Made by a program: the position numbers and the translations under genes
Part shown: positions 34,469 through 44,177 of the stretch, piece after piece
How positions within the stretch are numbered: position 1 is the stretch's first letter
How the letters are laid out: every line of letters starts with the position of its first letter
Source of the DNA: Ktedonobacter sp. SOSP1-85
GTDB taxonomy: Bacteria > Chloroflexota > Ktedonobacteria > Ktedonobacterales > Ktedonobacteraceae
Assembly: GCF_016587415.1 (NCBI RefSeq)
Contig: NZ_BNJI01000001.1
Span: 5,867,501-5,931,500, forward strand
Direction of reading: 5' to 3'
Length of the DNA stretch: 64,000 nucleotides
The notes under the pieces: generated by a model
The model's database searches: none
Told to the model about the DNA's origin: nothing
What the model saw: only the letters and a program-made list of their open reading frames with translations

Positions 34469-36790
34469 TTGACGACAGAAGATAAACATGAGACTGTGAC
34501 GATAGATTCCGCGAAGCTGGAAGAGACGACGTTGTCTCCTCAGGAGATAGCCGCACAACTGAGCTCCGAATTGAATCTACAGCGTGGCCAGGTTGAGCGC
34601 ACGCTTGGCCTGTTAGACGAGGGCAATACCATTCCCTTCATTGCCCGTTATCGTAAAGAAGTGACCGGTAGCCTCGACGAGGTGCAGATTCAGGCTATTG
34701 CCGATAGGGCCGCCTCGCTGCGGGCACTGCATGAGCGCAAGCAGGATGTACGGCGCTTGATTGATGGTCAGGGCAAGCTCACGCCCGAACTGGCTACGGC
34801 CATCGAAGAGGCGACCACGCTGCAAGCGGTTGAGGACCTCTATCTCCCCTACCGGCAAAAGCGCAAAACGCGTGCGAGCGTGGCACGTGAGAAGGGTCTG
34901 GCGCCGCTGGCGGAGATTATTTTGCAGCAGCCTGAGATCTCAGGTGATGTGGAGGCGATCCTCGAAGAGCATGCCGCGCCTTTCCTGAATGCCGAAAAAG
35001 GTGTGGATACAAGCCTTGAAGCCTTCGCGGGCGCAGCCGATATCGTTGCCGAGATGATCGCTGAAGATGCCTCCGTCCGTGGTGATGTGCGCGCCGCCTA
35101 TTTCAAGCAGTCCTCGCTCAAAGCCAAAGCGCTTGACGAGGAAGAGCTGAAGGCCAAGGACCCCCAGGGAGTCTACCAACTCTACTATGATTTTAACGAA
35201 GATGTCACCAAACTGGTGCCTCACCGCGTGCTGGCCTTGAATCGTGCCGAGCGTGAGGGAATCTTGCGTGTGGGCGTGAACCTGGCATATGAGCAGGCGA
35301 AAGGCGAGATTACCCGCCACTACCCTGCCAGAGCAACCTCGCCCTTTCAGCGAACCCTGGAAGAGGCGATGGAGGATGGCTACAAACGCTTGCTCGCGCC
35401 CGCTATGGAGCGCGAGGTGCGCGTAGAATTGACCAAGAAGGCGGAGGAGCACGCCATTCATATCTTCGCCGCGAATCTGCGCAATCTCTTGCTCCAGCCA
35501 CCCCTGCGCGGCAAGATGGTACTAGGCCTCGATCCTGGCTATCGCACCGGCTGTAAGGTGACGCTTGTCGATGAAACGGGCAAATACCTCCTCTCAGATA
35601 CGGTCTACCTGCACCAGGAAGAGAAAGCTAAACGCGTCCTGCATGACATGCTTATTAAGCACCAGGTGAAAGTCGTGGCCATCGGGAATGGTACCGCCTC
35701 GCGCGAGACCGAGCAACTGGTCGCGAGCGTGATTAGCACGATTGAAGAGGAGCGAGGGCAGCACGGCGAGATTGGGTATGTACTCGTTAACGAGGCCGGT
35801 GCCTCGGTTTACTCAGCCTCTGAAGCGGCTCGCGAGGAGTTCCCCACTCTCGACGCGACCCAGCGCGGCACTATCTCTATTGCGCGTCGCCTGCAAGACC
35901 CCCTGGCCGAACTGGTCAAGATCGATCCCAAGGCCGTTGGTGTCGGCCTCTACCAGCACGATGTCGATCAGAAAGAACTGGCTGAGATGCTGGATCGCGT
36001 GGTCGTCTCATGTGTAAACTTCGCGGGTGTCGAGGTCAATTCTGCCTCCTCCGCTCTGCTCAAGCACGTCTCGGGCATTAATACCCGTGTCGCCAACGCA
36101 ATCGTTAAGCATCGCGAGGCTCATGGACCCTTCAAGTCGCGTGACGAATTGAAGAAGGTCTCAGGCCTGGGACCCGCGACCTTCGTCCAGGCGGCAGGCT
36201 TCCTCAAGATTGGGAATGCTGTCGATAGCCTGGATAATACCTTTATCCATCCTGAGAGTTACGAAGCGGCGCGTGCGCTACTGAATATGCTTCCAGGCGA
36301 TCAGAAGCAGAAGCCAAGCGAGCGCATCGCCCAGTTCAAGCAATTGATCAAGTTGCAGCACTCCTTTGGGCGCAGCAGCCGTGGACGCGGCGAGGCAAGT
36401 GACGAAACCGAGGCCTGGAAGAACATCGCCAAACAGATTGGGGTGGGTATGCCTACGCTGCATGACATCCTGGAAAATCTGGAGAAGCCAGGTCTCGACC
36501 CGCGTGATGCTCTGCCCGCGCCGATCCTGCGCCATGATGTGTTAAAGATGGAGGATTTGCAGCCAGGCATGATCCTTCAGGGAACGGTGCGCAACGTCGT
36601 CGACTTTGGCGCCTTCGTCGATATTGGCGTTAAGCAGGATGGCCTGGTGCATATCTCCGAGCTAGCTGAGCGCTTCGTCAAGGACCCGCTGACTGTGGTA
36701 GCAGTGGGCCAGGTCGTCTCTGTGCGCGTACTCAGTATTGACCTCAAGCGCAATCGCGTCCAGCTTAGCATGCGCAACGCCAAACAATAG
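34469..36790 (+). CDS. tex: Tex family transcription accessory protein
   Basis: At 773 aa this has the full Tex length and domain order: helical N-terminal domain (about 25-210; TIPFIARYRKEVTGSLDE, LPYRQKRKTRASVAREKGL), YqgF-like RNase H fold (about 345-470; LGLDPGYRTGCKVTLVD), helix-hairpin-helix repeats (about 500-580; NTRVANAIVKHREAHGPF) and a C-terminal S1 RNA-binding domain (MILQGTVRNVVDFGAFVDIG). Tex acts on RNA and transcription in the cytoplasm. The start is TTG behind GAGAAGGTGGAG, with no better ATG nearby. Monocistronic, with palindromes at both ends. Confidence 0.95.
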   Translation: MTTEDKHETVTIDSAKLEETTLSPQEIAAQLSSELNLQRGQVERTLGLLDEGNTIPFIARYRKEVTGSLDEVQIQAIADRAASLRALHERKQDVRRLIDGQGKLTPELATAIEEATTLQAVEDLYLPYRQKRKTRASVAREKGLAPLAEIILQQPEISGDVEAILEEHAAPFLNAEKGVDTSLEAFAGAADIVAEMIAEDASVRGDVRAAYFKQSSLKAKALDEEELKAKDPQGVYQLYYDFNEDVTKLVPHRVLALNRAEREGILRVGVNLAYEQAKGEITRHYPARATSPFQRTLEEAMEDGYKRLLAPAMEREVRVELTKKAEEHAIHIFAANLRNLLLQPPLRGKMVLGLDPGYRTGCKVTLVDETGKYLLSDTVYLHQEEKAKRVLHDMLIKHQVKVVAIGNGTASRETEQLVASVISTIEEERGQHGEIGYVLVNEAGASVYSASEAAREEFPTLDATQRGTISIARRLQDPLAELVKIDPKAVGVGLYQHDVDQKELAEMLDRVVVSCVNFAGVEVNSASSALLKHVSGINTRVANAIVKHREAHGPFKSRDELKKVSGLGPATFVQAAGFLKIGNAVDSLDNTFIHPESYEAARALLNMLPGDQKQKPSERIAQFKQLIKLQHSFGRSSRGRGEASDETEAWKNIAKQIGVGMPTLHDILENLEKPGLDPRDALPAPILRHDVLKMEDLQPGMILQGTVRNVVDFGAFVDIGVKQDGLVHISELAERFVKDPLTVVAVGQVVSVRVLSIDLKRNRVQLSMRNAKQ

Positions 36791-36818
36791 TGCCTTCTCG
36801 CGCAACGAACTTTCAGAG

Positions 36819-36877
36819 GAAGGGGTGTGTGCATGGAAAAGTGAGCATTGCTCGCTTTTCCATGCACACACCCCTTC
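36819..36877. terminator. long palindrome after tex
   Basis: Arms of about 29 bp (GAAGGGGTGTGTGCATGG...) match perfectly except for one G-U wobble, with almost no loop. It lies 28 bp after the tex stop. Confidence 0.7.
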
Positions 36878-36998
36878 TCCCTTTGAGCGACGCAGGCGTG
36901 AAAGCCCCGTTGTTGTTGGCCTTGTTGGGCCTCGTTGTCCTATAATAGAGGCATCTCTACGATGAAACTTGATAGCGATGCCCTTGAGAGGTTATAAC

Positions 36999-38843
36999 GT
37001 GACAAAAGAAATATATAGTTTCGAACGATATCTCAATGTTCGCTCGGCCACAGGGGCCAGTTTTTCGCCTGATGGTCAGCATATTAGCTTCTTGACCAAT
37101 ATTACCGGGGTGGCGGAAGTCTGGAATGTCTCTATCGACCAGCCCAATTTGCAGGAGCCAGCCTGGCCGCAACAGTTGACGTTTCGGGGGGAGCGCGTTT
37201 CTAGTGCCACCTTTGCGCCACATGCCGATACGCTGTTGGTAAGCGGGGATATCGGCGGCAATGAGCGGGCACAGCTCTTCCTTTTGAGCGCCGATGGCAG
37301 CGAGTTTCGTGCGTTGACCGAGAAGCCCGAGGTCATGCATTCCTTCGGTGGCTGGTCGCCTGATGGAGAGCGTATTGTCTATAGCAGCAATGAGCGTGAC
37401 GCTCGCTTCTTTGATGTTTATGAGATGCAGGTAAACACTGGAGAAAGCCGTTTGCTGCTGGAGCAGGACGGCTCAAACATGCCAGTACACTACTCTCCCG
37501 ATGGCAAACAGGTCCTGGTGAGACGGGTGGAGTCGCTATCACGCAATTCACTTATATTGATAGATATTGATTCTGGCGAGGCACGAGACCTGACGCCGGA
37601 CCTGGGCGAGGGGGCCGCCTTGTATGCCACTCCCTTCTGGTCAGCGGATCGCAAGGGCCTCTACTTGCTCTGTAATCGGGAGCGCGATTTTCTCTCCCTG
37701 GCCTACCTGGACCTGGCCACAACCGAGCTTCGTTACCTTAGTGATATTCCCTGGGATGTGGAGGCGCTGGCTGTCACCAGGGATGGCGCCTCCCTGGCTA
37801 TGGTGATCAATGAGGATGGTATCTCGCGTCTCGAACTCTTTGATGTTGCGCAAGGCTGGGAGCAGCGTCATGTCTTGCTGGCTCCAACGTTGCCTAAGAG
37901 CGTCGTGCTTGACCTGGCGTGGTCGCAGGATGGGGCGAAACTGGCGATTACTCTGAGCGGAGCGGATGAACCGACCGACATCTGGATCTGGGACATGGCT
38001 GGCGGGCATATCCAGCGTGCTACCTTGAGTTCAACTGGAGGCATCCCTCGCGCTAGCTTTGTCGCGCCGGCAGTGGTGCGCTACCCTTCCTTTGATGGGC
38101 GCGATATTCCCGCATTTCTCTATCAGCCTGCGGGCGCGCAGAAAAACCTGCCCGTGGTGATCAGTGTGCATGGGGGACCAGAGTCCCAGGAGCGTCCCTG
38201 GTTTAACCCTATCTACCAGTATCTCGTGGCGCGTGGCTACGCGGTTCTCGCCCCCAATGTCCGTGGCAGTACGGGCTATGGCTATACTTACCAGAGCCTC
38301 GACGATGTGCGCAAGCGGATGGACTCAGTGGCCGATCTCAAGGCCGCCGTTGAATGGCTGCGCGAAAGCGGTATCGCCGATCCTGAGCGGATCGCTGTCT
38401 ATGGAGGTAGCTATGGAGGCTTCATGGTGCTTGCGGCTGTGACGACCTACCCTGATCTCTGGGCGGCGGCCGTCGATATCGTGGGCATCGCGAACTTCGT
38501 GACCTTCCTGGAGAACACTGGTCCCTGGCGCCGCAAATGGCGCGAGGCCGAATATGGCACCCTGGAGCAGGACCGGGCGTTTCTGGAACAGATCTCGCCC
38601 ATTCACGCGGTAGATAAGATTACGGCTCCGCTCTTCGTCGTGCATGGTGCCAACGATCCACGCGTCCCCCTTGGCGAAGCTGAGCAGGTGGTGAATGCCC
38701 TGCGCCAGCGCAATGTGCCTGTTGAGTACCTCGTCTTCGCAGATGAAGGACATGGCCTGATCAAGCGCGATAATCGCCTCAAGGCCTATCCCGCCATCGC
38801 CGATTTCCTCGACTCCCACGTAAAAGGCGTAGCTAGCAAATAA
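36999..38843 (+). CDS. S9-family prolyl oligopeptidase-type peptidase
   Basis: The first about 370 residues form a WD40-like/beta-propeller (ASFSPDGQHISF, SFGGWSPDGERIVYSS, MPVHYSPDGKQVL). The last 250 are an alpha/beta hydrolase with catalytic Ser in YGGSYGGFM, Asp in HGANDPRVP and His in DEGHGLIK. This is the layout of acylaminoacyl-peptidase and related S9C enzymes, which trim short peptides in the cytoplasm. No signal peptide. GTG 36999 follows GAGAGG with seven-base spacing (614 aa); the frame is open back to 36969. A TATAAT stands at 36940-36945. Confidence 0.9.
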   Translation: MTKEIYSFERYLNVRSATGASFSPDGQHISFLTNITGVAEVWNVSIDQPNLQEPAWPQQLTFRGERVSSATFAPHADTLLVSGDIGGNERAQLFLLSADGSEFRALTEKPEVMHSFGGWSPDGERIVYSSNERDARFFDVYEMQVNTGESRLLLEQDGSNMPVHYSPDGKQVLVRRVESLSRNSLILIDIDSGEARDLTPDLGEGAALYATPFWSADRKGLYLLCNRERDFLSLAYLDLATTELRYLSDIPWDVEALAVTRDGASLAMVINEDGISRLELFDVAQGWEQRHVLLAPTLPKSVVLDLAWSQDGAKLAITLSGADEPTDIWIWDMAGGHIQRATLSSTGGIPRASFVAPAVVRYPSFDGRDIPAFLYQPAGAQKNLPVVISVHGGPESQERPWFNPIYQYLVARGYAVLAPNVRGSTGYGYTYQSLDDVRKRMDSVADLKAAVEWLRESGIADPERIAVYGGSYGGFMVLAAVTTYPDLWAAAVDIVGIANFVTFLENTGPWRRKWREAEYGTLEQDRAFLEQISPIHAVDKITAPLFVVHGANDPRVPLGEAEQVVNALRQRNVPVEYLVFADEGHGLIKRDNRLKAYPAIADFLDSHVKGVASK

Positions 38844-38937
38844 GCCCGGTTGCTTGATCTGTGTGTGGTCCGGCGCTGCTGAAGCACGCGCCGGGCCGGA
38901 TGTCTGTTTGTGGGTAACATGTGTTCTCGAAGGAGAG

Positions 38938-38990
38938 AACATGGAGAGGCCCGCCGGAGCATACGTCAGGAGGGCGAGCCTTTCCATGTT
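38938..38990. terminator. inverted repeat between two convergent genes
   Basis: AACATGGAGAGGC (38938-38950) pairs with GCCTTTCCATGTT (38978-38990), 12 of 13. A GC-rich repeat (TCCGGC...GCCGGA) lies at 38869-38900. Both sit between the S9 peptidase and the convergent DUF4397 gene and could serve either. Confidence 0.4.
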
Positions 38991-39028
38991 CAAATTTGTG
39001 GCGAACGACTAGCCGCGTTCGCGTATCG

Positions 39029-39835
39029 TTAACGTGTTGGCGACTTGGTCGTCGCAGGTGTTACGGTTTTGGTCGCGGTCCCCGTTGGTGTCTGACCTGG
39101 CTGTGCCGCCGTGCTCTGCGCAGCGACGGACTGTACCTTATAGGTCAGTGGAGGATGGCCATTCTGCTCTCCGAGTACGAAGAAGCTATAGACTTTGCCA
39201 TCTTTTACATCAGCTTTAATAGGGAGTTTCTTATCAGTTTTGCTTGCTGTCGCATTTAGCGTATAACTTCCAGCTGGAACGGTTATGTAATCGCTGGCCT
39301 GCTCATAGTGTAAATCGCTGACAATCTTTTTATTGTCAGAGGTCGTGACGTTGAGTGTGCCCAGGTCTGGTGAGAGATGATAGACGCGTACCTTGGCATC
39401 TTTGGTACTACCGGTATTATCATCTTTAAACCCCTTCACTGAGAAGTCGCCTTGCTTGCTACCAGTCGCCGCGATGGTATAGTAGCCATGCTGCTTGACA
39501 TTGGCATTGGCCGTGATGACCGCTGCGTTCTCGCCTTTCCCCGCGGGGGCAACCTTAATTTCATGCTTGCCAGGAGTAAGCGTTTTATAGTCCGTCACCG
39601 TGCCAAACGAGAAGTCGCTTAAGAGCTTCTTTCCATCTACGAATATATCGACGGGACCCGCCTTGGGCGAGGCATGCACGATGCGCACATGAGCGTCATT
39701 GTCGCGTGAAGCGGCCTCGGCCGCGCGGACGCCCAGTACGCAGACACAGGCAAGCGCAAGCATCGCCAGGGGGATTGTGGCCCGGTAAAGCAAGCTGCCA
39801 GTTGCCTGGTGCGATTGCATAGTCTGGTATCTCAT
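39029..39835 (-). CDS. secreted DUF4397 protein
   Basis: The 268-aa product starts at an ATG behind AAGGAG; a longer frame to 39925 has no ribosome site. A signal peptide is clear (basic start, then TIPLAMLALACVCVLGVRAAEAA). Two DUF4397 repeats follow, beginning VRIVHASPKAGPVDIFVDGK and VRVYHLSPDLGTLNVTTSD. The domain is a beta-sandwich of extracellular or cell-envelope proteins with unknown ligand. A Thr/Pro/Ala-rich C-terminal tail (TPTGTATKTVTPATT) suggests a wall-spanning stalk, but no anchor motif is seen. Confidence 0.88.
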   Translation of the reverse strand: MRYQTMQSHQATGSLLYRATIPLAMLALACVCVLGVRAAEAASRDNDAHVRIVHASPKAGPVDIFVDGKKLLSDFSFGTVTDYKTLTPGKHEIKVAPAGKGENAAVITANANVKQHGYYTIAATGSKQGDFSVKGFKDDNTGSTKDAKVRVYHLSPDLGTLNVTTSDNKKIVSDLHYEQASDYITVPAGSYTLNATASKTDKKLPIKADVKDGKVYSFFVLGEQNGHPPLTYKVQSVAAQSTAAQPGQTPTGTATKTVTPATTKSPTR

Positions 39836-40219
39836 GATAGGCAAACTCCTTGTGTTGGTGTACACATAGCTCCTCGAAGTGGTATGCCAGAGGAGACTAG
39901 AGGTCGTCTCTGTTCCCATATGCATACACAGAGGTTGGCTATGTTGCCGGCAAGAGTGCTATTCGATTGACCAACGTACAGGGTGTCAGCCTGCCAGGCT
40001 TGTGAGTTGTGCGGCTCACAAGTGTTTGTTTCCCTCCTCACCTTCTCACATGCGTTCCGATATAGAGATGGAATAGCAAGCAGAAGATGGTCAAATTCTT
40101 TAACCTTTCGACACAGAGATGACATTTCCCCGGTGTTGCCGGCAGGTTGTTTGCTTGTTCGTTAGCAGTATACAGACACAGCAAAATGGTGGCTGAGTTC
40201 CTTAGAGGGGAGGGGCGCG

Positions 40220-40387
40220 ATGAAGAAGTGGGAGGAGCCTTTGAAGAGGGCCAGGTTTGTGGCAGGCTCCTCGTGGGTCGATGAATGGGAGGAGGGAATC
40301 TCCTATTGCCAGTATCCAGGGAGGGTGTACATGTGCTCATCGATGTGCTTTAGCAGCGTTGGGCTACTGATTACCGTCTATGCTTGA
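40220..40387 (+). CDS. possible 55-aa small protein upstream of DUF554
   Basis: A strong purine-rich ribosome site (AGAGGGGAGGGG, four bases before ATG) starts a 55-codon frame. The product is Trp- and Glu-rich at the start (KKWEEPLKR, WVDEWEEG) with three Cys (YCQY, MCSSMC) and a mildly hydrophobic end. No homologue recognised. The 39836-40219 interval otherwise shows only an 8-bp hairpin (CTTGTGAG/CTCACAAG near 40001-40022). Confidence 0.35.
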   Translation: MKKWEEPLKRARFVAGSSWVDEWEEGISYCQYPGRVYMCSSMCFSSVGLLITVYA

Positions 40388-40469
40388 GCGCATGCTATGC
40401 TAAGGGGATCTAACAGAAGTTTACATCTGACATTGCGTATGCCTTTTGAGAATAAGGAACTTATGAGGA

Positions 40470-41282
40470 ATGCTACTAGCAAATACACTTCTCTCTGATA
40501 TGGCAGCCTTGCCGTTGCGTGGAACACTCTTAAACTTTGCTACGGTCATGCTGGGAGGCATCATTGGCCTGTTGATTGGAGATCGCCTCCCCGAGCGGAT
40601 TAAGCAGGGCGTCATTATTGTGATTGGTATTATGACGATTGTGATCGGGATGAGTAGCGCCTTGAAGACGGAGAACGCCTTGATTCCGCTTCTGGCCCTG
40701 GTGATTGGTGTGGTAGTGGGGGAACTTCTCAATATTGATGGCGGCATTAACTGGTTGGGTGATTCGCTGAAGCGACGGGTCGATAAGACGGGTCGCGAGC
40801 AACACTTTACCGCGGCTTTTGTGGTGGCGAGCCTGCAATTCTGTGTGGGACCCTTGACGATTCTCGGCTCGATACAGGATGGCCTGACGGGCGACTTTCG
40901 CTTGCTGGCTATCAAAGCTATCCTGGATGGCTTTTCCGCGATTATTTTTGCCAGCAGCTTTGGACGAGGCGTGCTTTTTGCTGGGGCGACGGTGCTTATC
41001 GTGCAGGGAGGTATCTCACTGCTGGCGGGCCTGATCAAGCCTCTACTCATCTCGAATCCCGCCCTGGCGCTGGGAATGCAGCCACGCGTCATCGAGCTTT
41101 CCGCCGCAGGTGGGACAATTCTTATCGCCCTGGCGCTCAATATCCTTGGCATTCAGTCGCAGAGTTTGTGGGCGGAGCGGATCAAAGTTGCGAACATGCT
41201 TCCAGCTTTGCTGATTGCCCCCTTACTGGTTGGCCTGCTCAATATCCTGCATATTCCCCTCGACTTCGGCCTGGGAGGTTAA
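40470..41282 (+). CDS. DUF554 family membrane protein
   Basis: The 270-aa protein has about seven membrane segments: GTLLNFATVMLGGIIGLLIG, VIIVIGIMTIVIGMSSAL, LIPLLALVIGVVVGELL, then AAFVVASLQFCVGPLTILGS, IKAILDGFSAIIFASSFG, ATVLIVQGGISLLAG and a C-terminal pair. The GDRLPERIKQGV loop and FCVGPLTILGSIQDGLTGD are typical of DUF554 (YdfK-like), a transporter-like family of unknown substrate. The start is behind AAGGAAC...GAGGA. Monocistronic and closed by a long palindrome. Confidence 0.9.
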   Translation: MLLANTLLSDMAALPLRGTLLNFATVMLGGIIGLLIGDRLPERIKQGVIIVIGIMTIVIGMSSALKTENALIPLLALVIGVVVGELLNIDGGINWLGDSLKRRVDKTGREQHFTAAFVVASLQFCVGPLTILGSIQDGLTGDFRLLAIKAILDGFSAIIFASSFGRGVLFAGATVLIVQGGISLLAGLIKPLLISNPALALGMQPRVIELSAAGGTILIALALNILGIQSQSLWAERIKVANMLPALLIAPLLVGLLNILHIPLDFGLGG

Positions 41283-41283
41283 G

Positions 41284-41352
41284 ATATTACTAGGAATGGG
41301 GTGTCGTAAAAAGGCTGGCGGCCTTTTTACGACACCCCATTCCTAGTAATAT
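41284..41352. terminator. perfect 32-bp-arm palindrome after DUF554 gene
   Basis: Arms 41284-41315 and 41321-41352 are exact complements (ATATTACTAGGAATGGGG...), with a 5-nt loop. It begins one base after the stop codon. Bases 41353-41798 are AT-rich and hold no gene I can support. Confidence 0.75.
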
Positions 41353-41798
41353 TAGGCTCTCAAGATGTATCAAGAGATGTCTCCCCTAACGTGTATAGAC
41401 TATACCAGGCATGCGAGAGCAAAATCTTCATAACTCAAATGTATGGCTTGCTGCGCCCTAAAGAGAGGTCAGCAATTCTGCTGAGTTCTCGGCGTTGATT
41501 TATAATGATATACATAGAGGTATATTAATTAATTTTCATGCTTTTGAGAAGAAAGTACCGATCATGCCGCTTTTCTCGCTGAAAGCAGTACACTGTTGGT
41601 AATTGTCCATAAATGCACACTTTTTTACTTCCAGATGCTTTTTTACGGTCTATTTCCTGCTCTATAGCAGGATAGATGTGTGTTTCAACGGTTAATAGGT
41701 GTTTAATGGCCCTCTAACTGGGCTGATGTGTGCTTGTATGGACACGAAGGATCAACCATATAGGTCCGGCTGTGTGGTCTTTCCGACGAGGTGTATGA

Positions 41799-44111
41799 AT
41801 GGACGACAAGGCGGGTCGCCGTAACAAACTGTCTGAGAATACCAGGCAGTGGCAGAGAAGAACTGAGCACTTTGGGCGCAGGCTCCGAAGGCTGCTTCTT
41901 GAAGAACGCAGTGTGCTATGTACAGGTGTATTGATCGTGTTGCTCCTGGGGCTTTTGTATATCGTGGCGAGTCAGCTCCGACCCCCGACACTCACGAATA
42001 CCACGCCTGCCAACGAGACAGCGCTTTCTTATAGTGATTTTGTGAAGCAAGTGGAGGTGGGACATGTCTGGGCGGTGAATATTCGCGGCAATGAGATGAG
42101 TGCGCTCCTGAATCAACCACTTTTGGCGAGCACATCGCCAGCTGCCCCGACTACGGCGAAGGTGGCCGTAGAACAGAAGAGCCAGGATATACAGGCCTGG
42201 AATCGCTATATCAGCACTGGCAATTCGCCCGGGGGGAAGATACTTGATACAGAGCGTGCGGTACATACACAAATGCCAGTAAATGGCGATGAGCAGTTGA
42301 TGGTCTTGCTTTTGAGCAAGCAAGTGCAGGTGAGGACGATTCCCGTGGCACAAACGGCTGATTGGTTAGTGTATCTATGGCGATTCCTCCCCTTTCTCAT
42401 TGGCGCGCTGGTCATACTCGGTTACACGCTGATGCGTAATCGGTCCAGTCTAGAGAAAACGATTGATGAGCGTATTACGCAGATGGGCAAGAACCGTGTG
42501 CGCCGCTTTGAACGTGCGAAAGAGGTCCCTCGCTCAGGGCATGAGCCACGCGAGGCGCGCAAAGAGCAGAGCCGTGGCCCGGTCAATGTCACTGGTGGGG
42601 AGGCAGTTGCGAAGGCGCGTGTGGCGCGTATTGCTGAAGAGAACCGTGTCACCTTCGCAGATGTTGCAGGTATCGACGAGGTGCGCAGCGAACTGGAGGA
42701 GATCGTCGAGTTCTTACGCCGCCCCGAGCGCTATAATCGCCTGGGGGCGCGTATTCCACGCGGCGCCTTGCTTGTTGGCCCTCCAGGAACCGGCAAAACC
42801 CTCTTAGCCCGAGCGGTGGCCGGGGAGGCCCAGGTTCCCTTCTTCTCCATGAGTGCCTCGGAGTTTGTAGAGATGTTTGTAGGTGTGGGCGCCAGCCGAG
42901 TACGCGACCTGTTTAATCAGGCACGGCAGGCTTCTCCCAGTGTCATCTTTATCGACGAGATAGACGCGGTGGGGCGCAAGCGCTCCATGCGCATGAGCGG
43001 CAACGATGAGCGCGATCAAACCCTGAATCAGTTGCTTGTAGAACTGGATGGCTTTGATGCGCGCCATGCCGTCGTAGTGCTGGCCGCAACGAATCGGGCC
43101 GATATTCTTGATAGTGCTTTGTTACGCCCAGGCCGCTTTGATCGGCGCATTATGGTCTCGCCGCCCGACCGTGTGGGTCGCGAGGCGATTCTGCGTGTGC
43201 ATACGCGCAACACCCCTCTGGACGCGGACGTGAGCCTTGAGCGGATCGCACGCATCACCACGGGCATGACCGGCGCGGACCTGGCAAACCTGGTCAATGA
43301 GGCGGCCCTAAGTGCGGCCCGGCGCAATCTCCCCAGCATTCCTCATCCTTGTTTTGAGGAGGCCCTGGCGCGTGTACAGCTTGGAGCACTCCGTCCCCTG
43401 GTGATGAATGAGCGCGAGCGCCGCATCATTGCCATTCACGAGGGCGGACATGCCCTGGTCGCGCACTACCTCCCTGAGGGCGACGTGGTGAACCGTGTGA
43501 CCATTCTGCCGCGTGGCCAGAGCCTGGGTGTGACGCACTTCATGAGCGAAGAGGACCGCTATAACTATAGTCGCGAGTACCTGATCGCGAAGATTGCCAT
43601 TGGCCTGGGTGGACGAGTCGCCGAGGAGTTGACCTTTGGCGAGCAGCATGTGACCACGGGGGCCGAGAACGATTTTCAGGTAGTGACGGACCTGGCCCGA
43701 AAGATGGTGACGCGCTGGGGCATGAGCAAGCAACTGGGGTTGGTCTTTGCCGACTATCAAGCCGGAGAAGGGGCATATGGGCTGAATATGCGTCGCCGTG
43801 CAGACCTGCACTCTCGCGACCTGGCCCTGAACGCTCACGGAGAGCCTGTGCTACAAGGAGGCGCCCTTCCACCTGCACTGCCCATGGGCAACGTCGAGTC
43901 CTCGCCTGCCACAGCGAGTGTTGGACTGAGCTTGAATGCTCTTGTGGACGCAGAAGTACTGAGTATTCTCGCGGAGGGGCGCGCGGTCGCCTCCCACATC
44001 CTGACCGAGCATAATGAGCAATTGCAACACCTGGCCTCTATCCTGATGGAGGAAGAATCCCTGGATCGTACACAGTTTGAAGCCCTGATAGGGGCAAAAC
44101 CACATGCTTAA
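41799..44111 (+). CDS. ftsH: ATP-dependent zinc metalloprotease FtsH
   Basis: The 770-aa protein has two membrane helices (about 38-60 and 190-212) enclosing an extracytoplasmic part of some 130 residues that contains an S/T/P-rich insert. The AAA domain follows: FADVAGIDEVRSELEEIVEFL, Walker A GPPGTGKT (about 327), Walker B FIDEIDAVGRKR, second region of homology. The protease domain has the zinc motif HEGGH (usual form HEAGH) at about 546 and the third ligand region TTGAENDFQ. FtsH degrades membrane and misfolded proteins. The length exceeds the usual 610-650 because of the periplasmic insert and a longer C-terminal part. Confidence 0.95.
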   Translation: MDDKAGRRNKLSENTRQWQRRTEHFGRRLRRLLLEERSVLCTGVLIVLLLGLLYIVASQLRPPTLTNTTPANETALSYSDFVKQVEVGHVWAVNIRGNEMSALLNQPLLASTSPAAPTTAKVAVEQKSQDIQAWNRYISTGNSPGGKILDTERAVHTQMPVNGDEQLMVLLLSKQVQVRTIPVAQTADWLVYLWRFLPFLIGALVILGYTLMRNRSSLEKTIDERITQMGKNRVRRFERAKEVPRSGHEPREARKEQSRGPVNVTGGEAVAKARVARIAEENRVTFADVAGIDEVRSELEEIVEFLRRPERYNRLGARIPRGALLVGPPGTGKTLLARAVAGEAQVPFFSMSASEFVEMFVGVGASRVRDLFNQARQASPSVIFIDEIDAVGRKRSMRMSGNDERDQTLNQLLVELDGFDARHAVVVLAATNRADILDSALLRPGRFDRRIMVSPPDRVGREAILRVHTRNTPLDADVSLERIARITTGMTGADLANLVNEAALSAARRNLPSIPHPCFEEALARVQLGALRPLVMNERERRIIAIHEGGHALVAHYLPEGDVVNRVTILPRGQSLGVTHFMSEEDRYNYSREYLIAKIAIGLGGRVAEELTFGEQHVTTGAENDFQVVTDLARKMVTRWGMSKQLGLVFADYQAGEGAYGLNMRRRADLHSRDLALNAHGEPVLQGGALPPALPMGNVESSPATASVGLSLNALVDAEVLSILAEGRAVASHILTEHNEQLQHLASILMEEESLDRTQFEALIGAKPHA

Positions 44112-44118
44112 TGTCAGT

Positions 44119-44173
44119 GAGAAAAAGCAGCAGGACCGGGAAGCAGCGCTTCCCGGTCCTGCTGCTTTTTCTC
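44119..44173. terminator. perfect 26-bp-arm palindrome after ftsH
   Basis: Arms 44119-44144 and 44148-44173 are exact complements with a 3-nt loop. It lies between the convergent ftsH and CAP genes and has U-runs on both sides, so it can end both transcripts. Confidence 0.8.
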
Positions 44174-44177
44174 GTCT

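Noticed and set aside
40421..41152. Open frame of 243 codons on the minus strand
   Set aside because: Antisense of the DUF554 gene; Pro/Ser/Arg-rich shadow.
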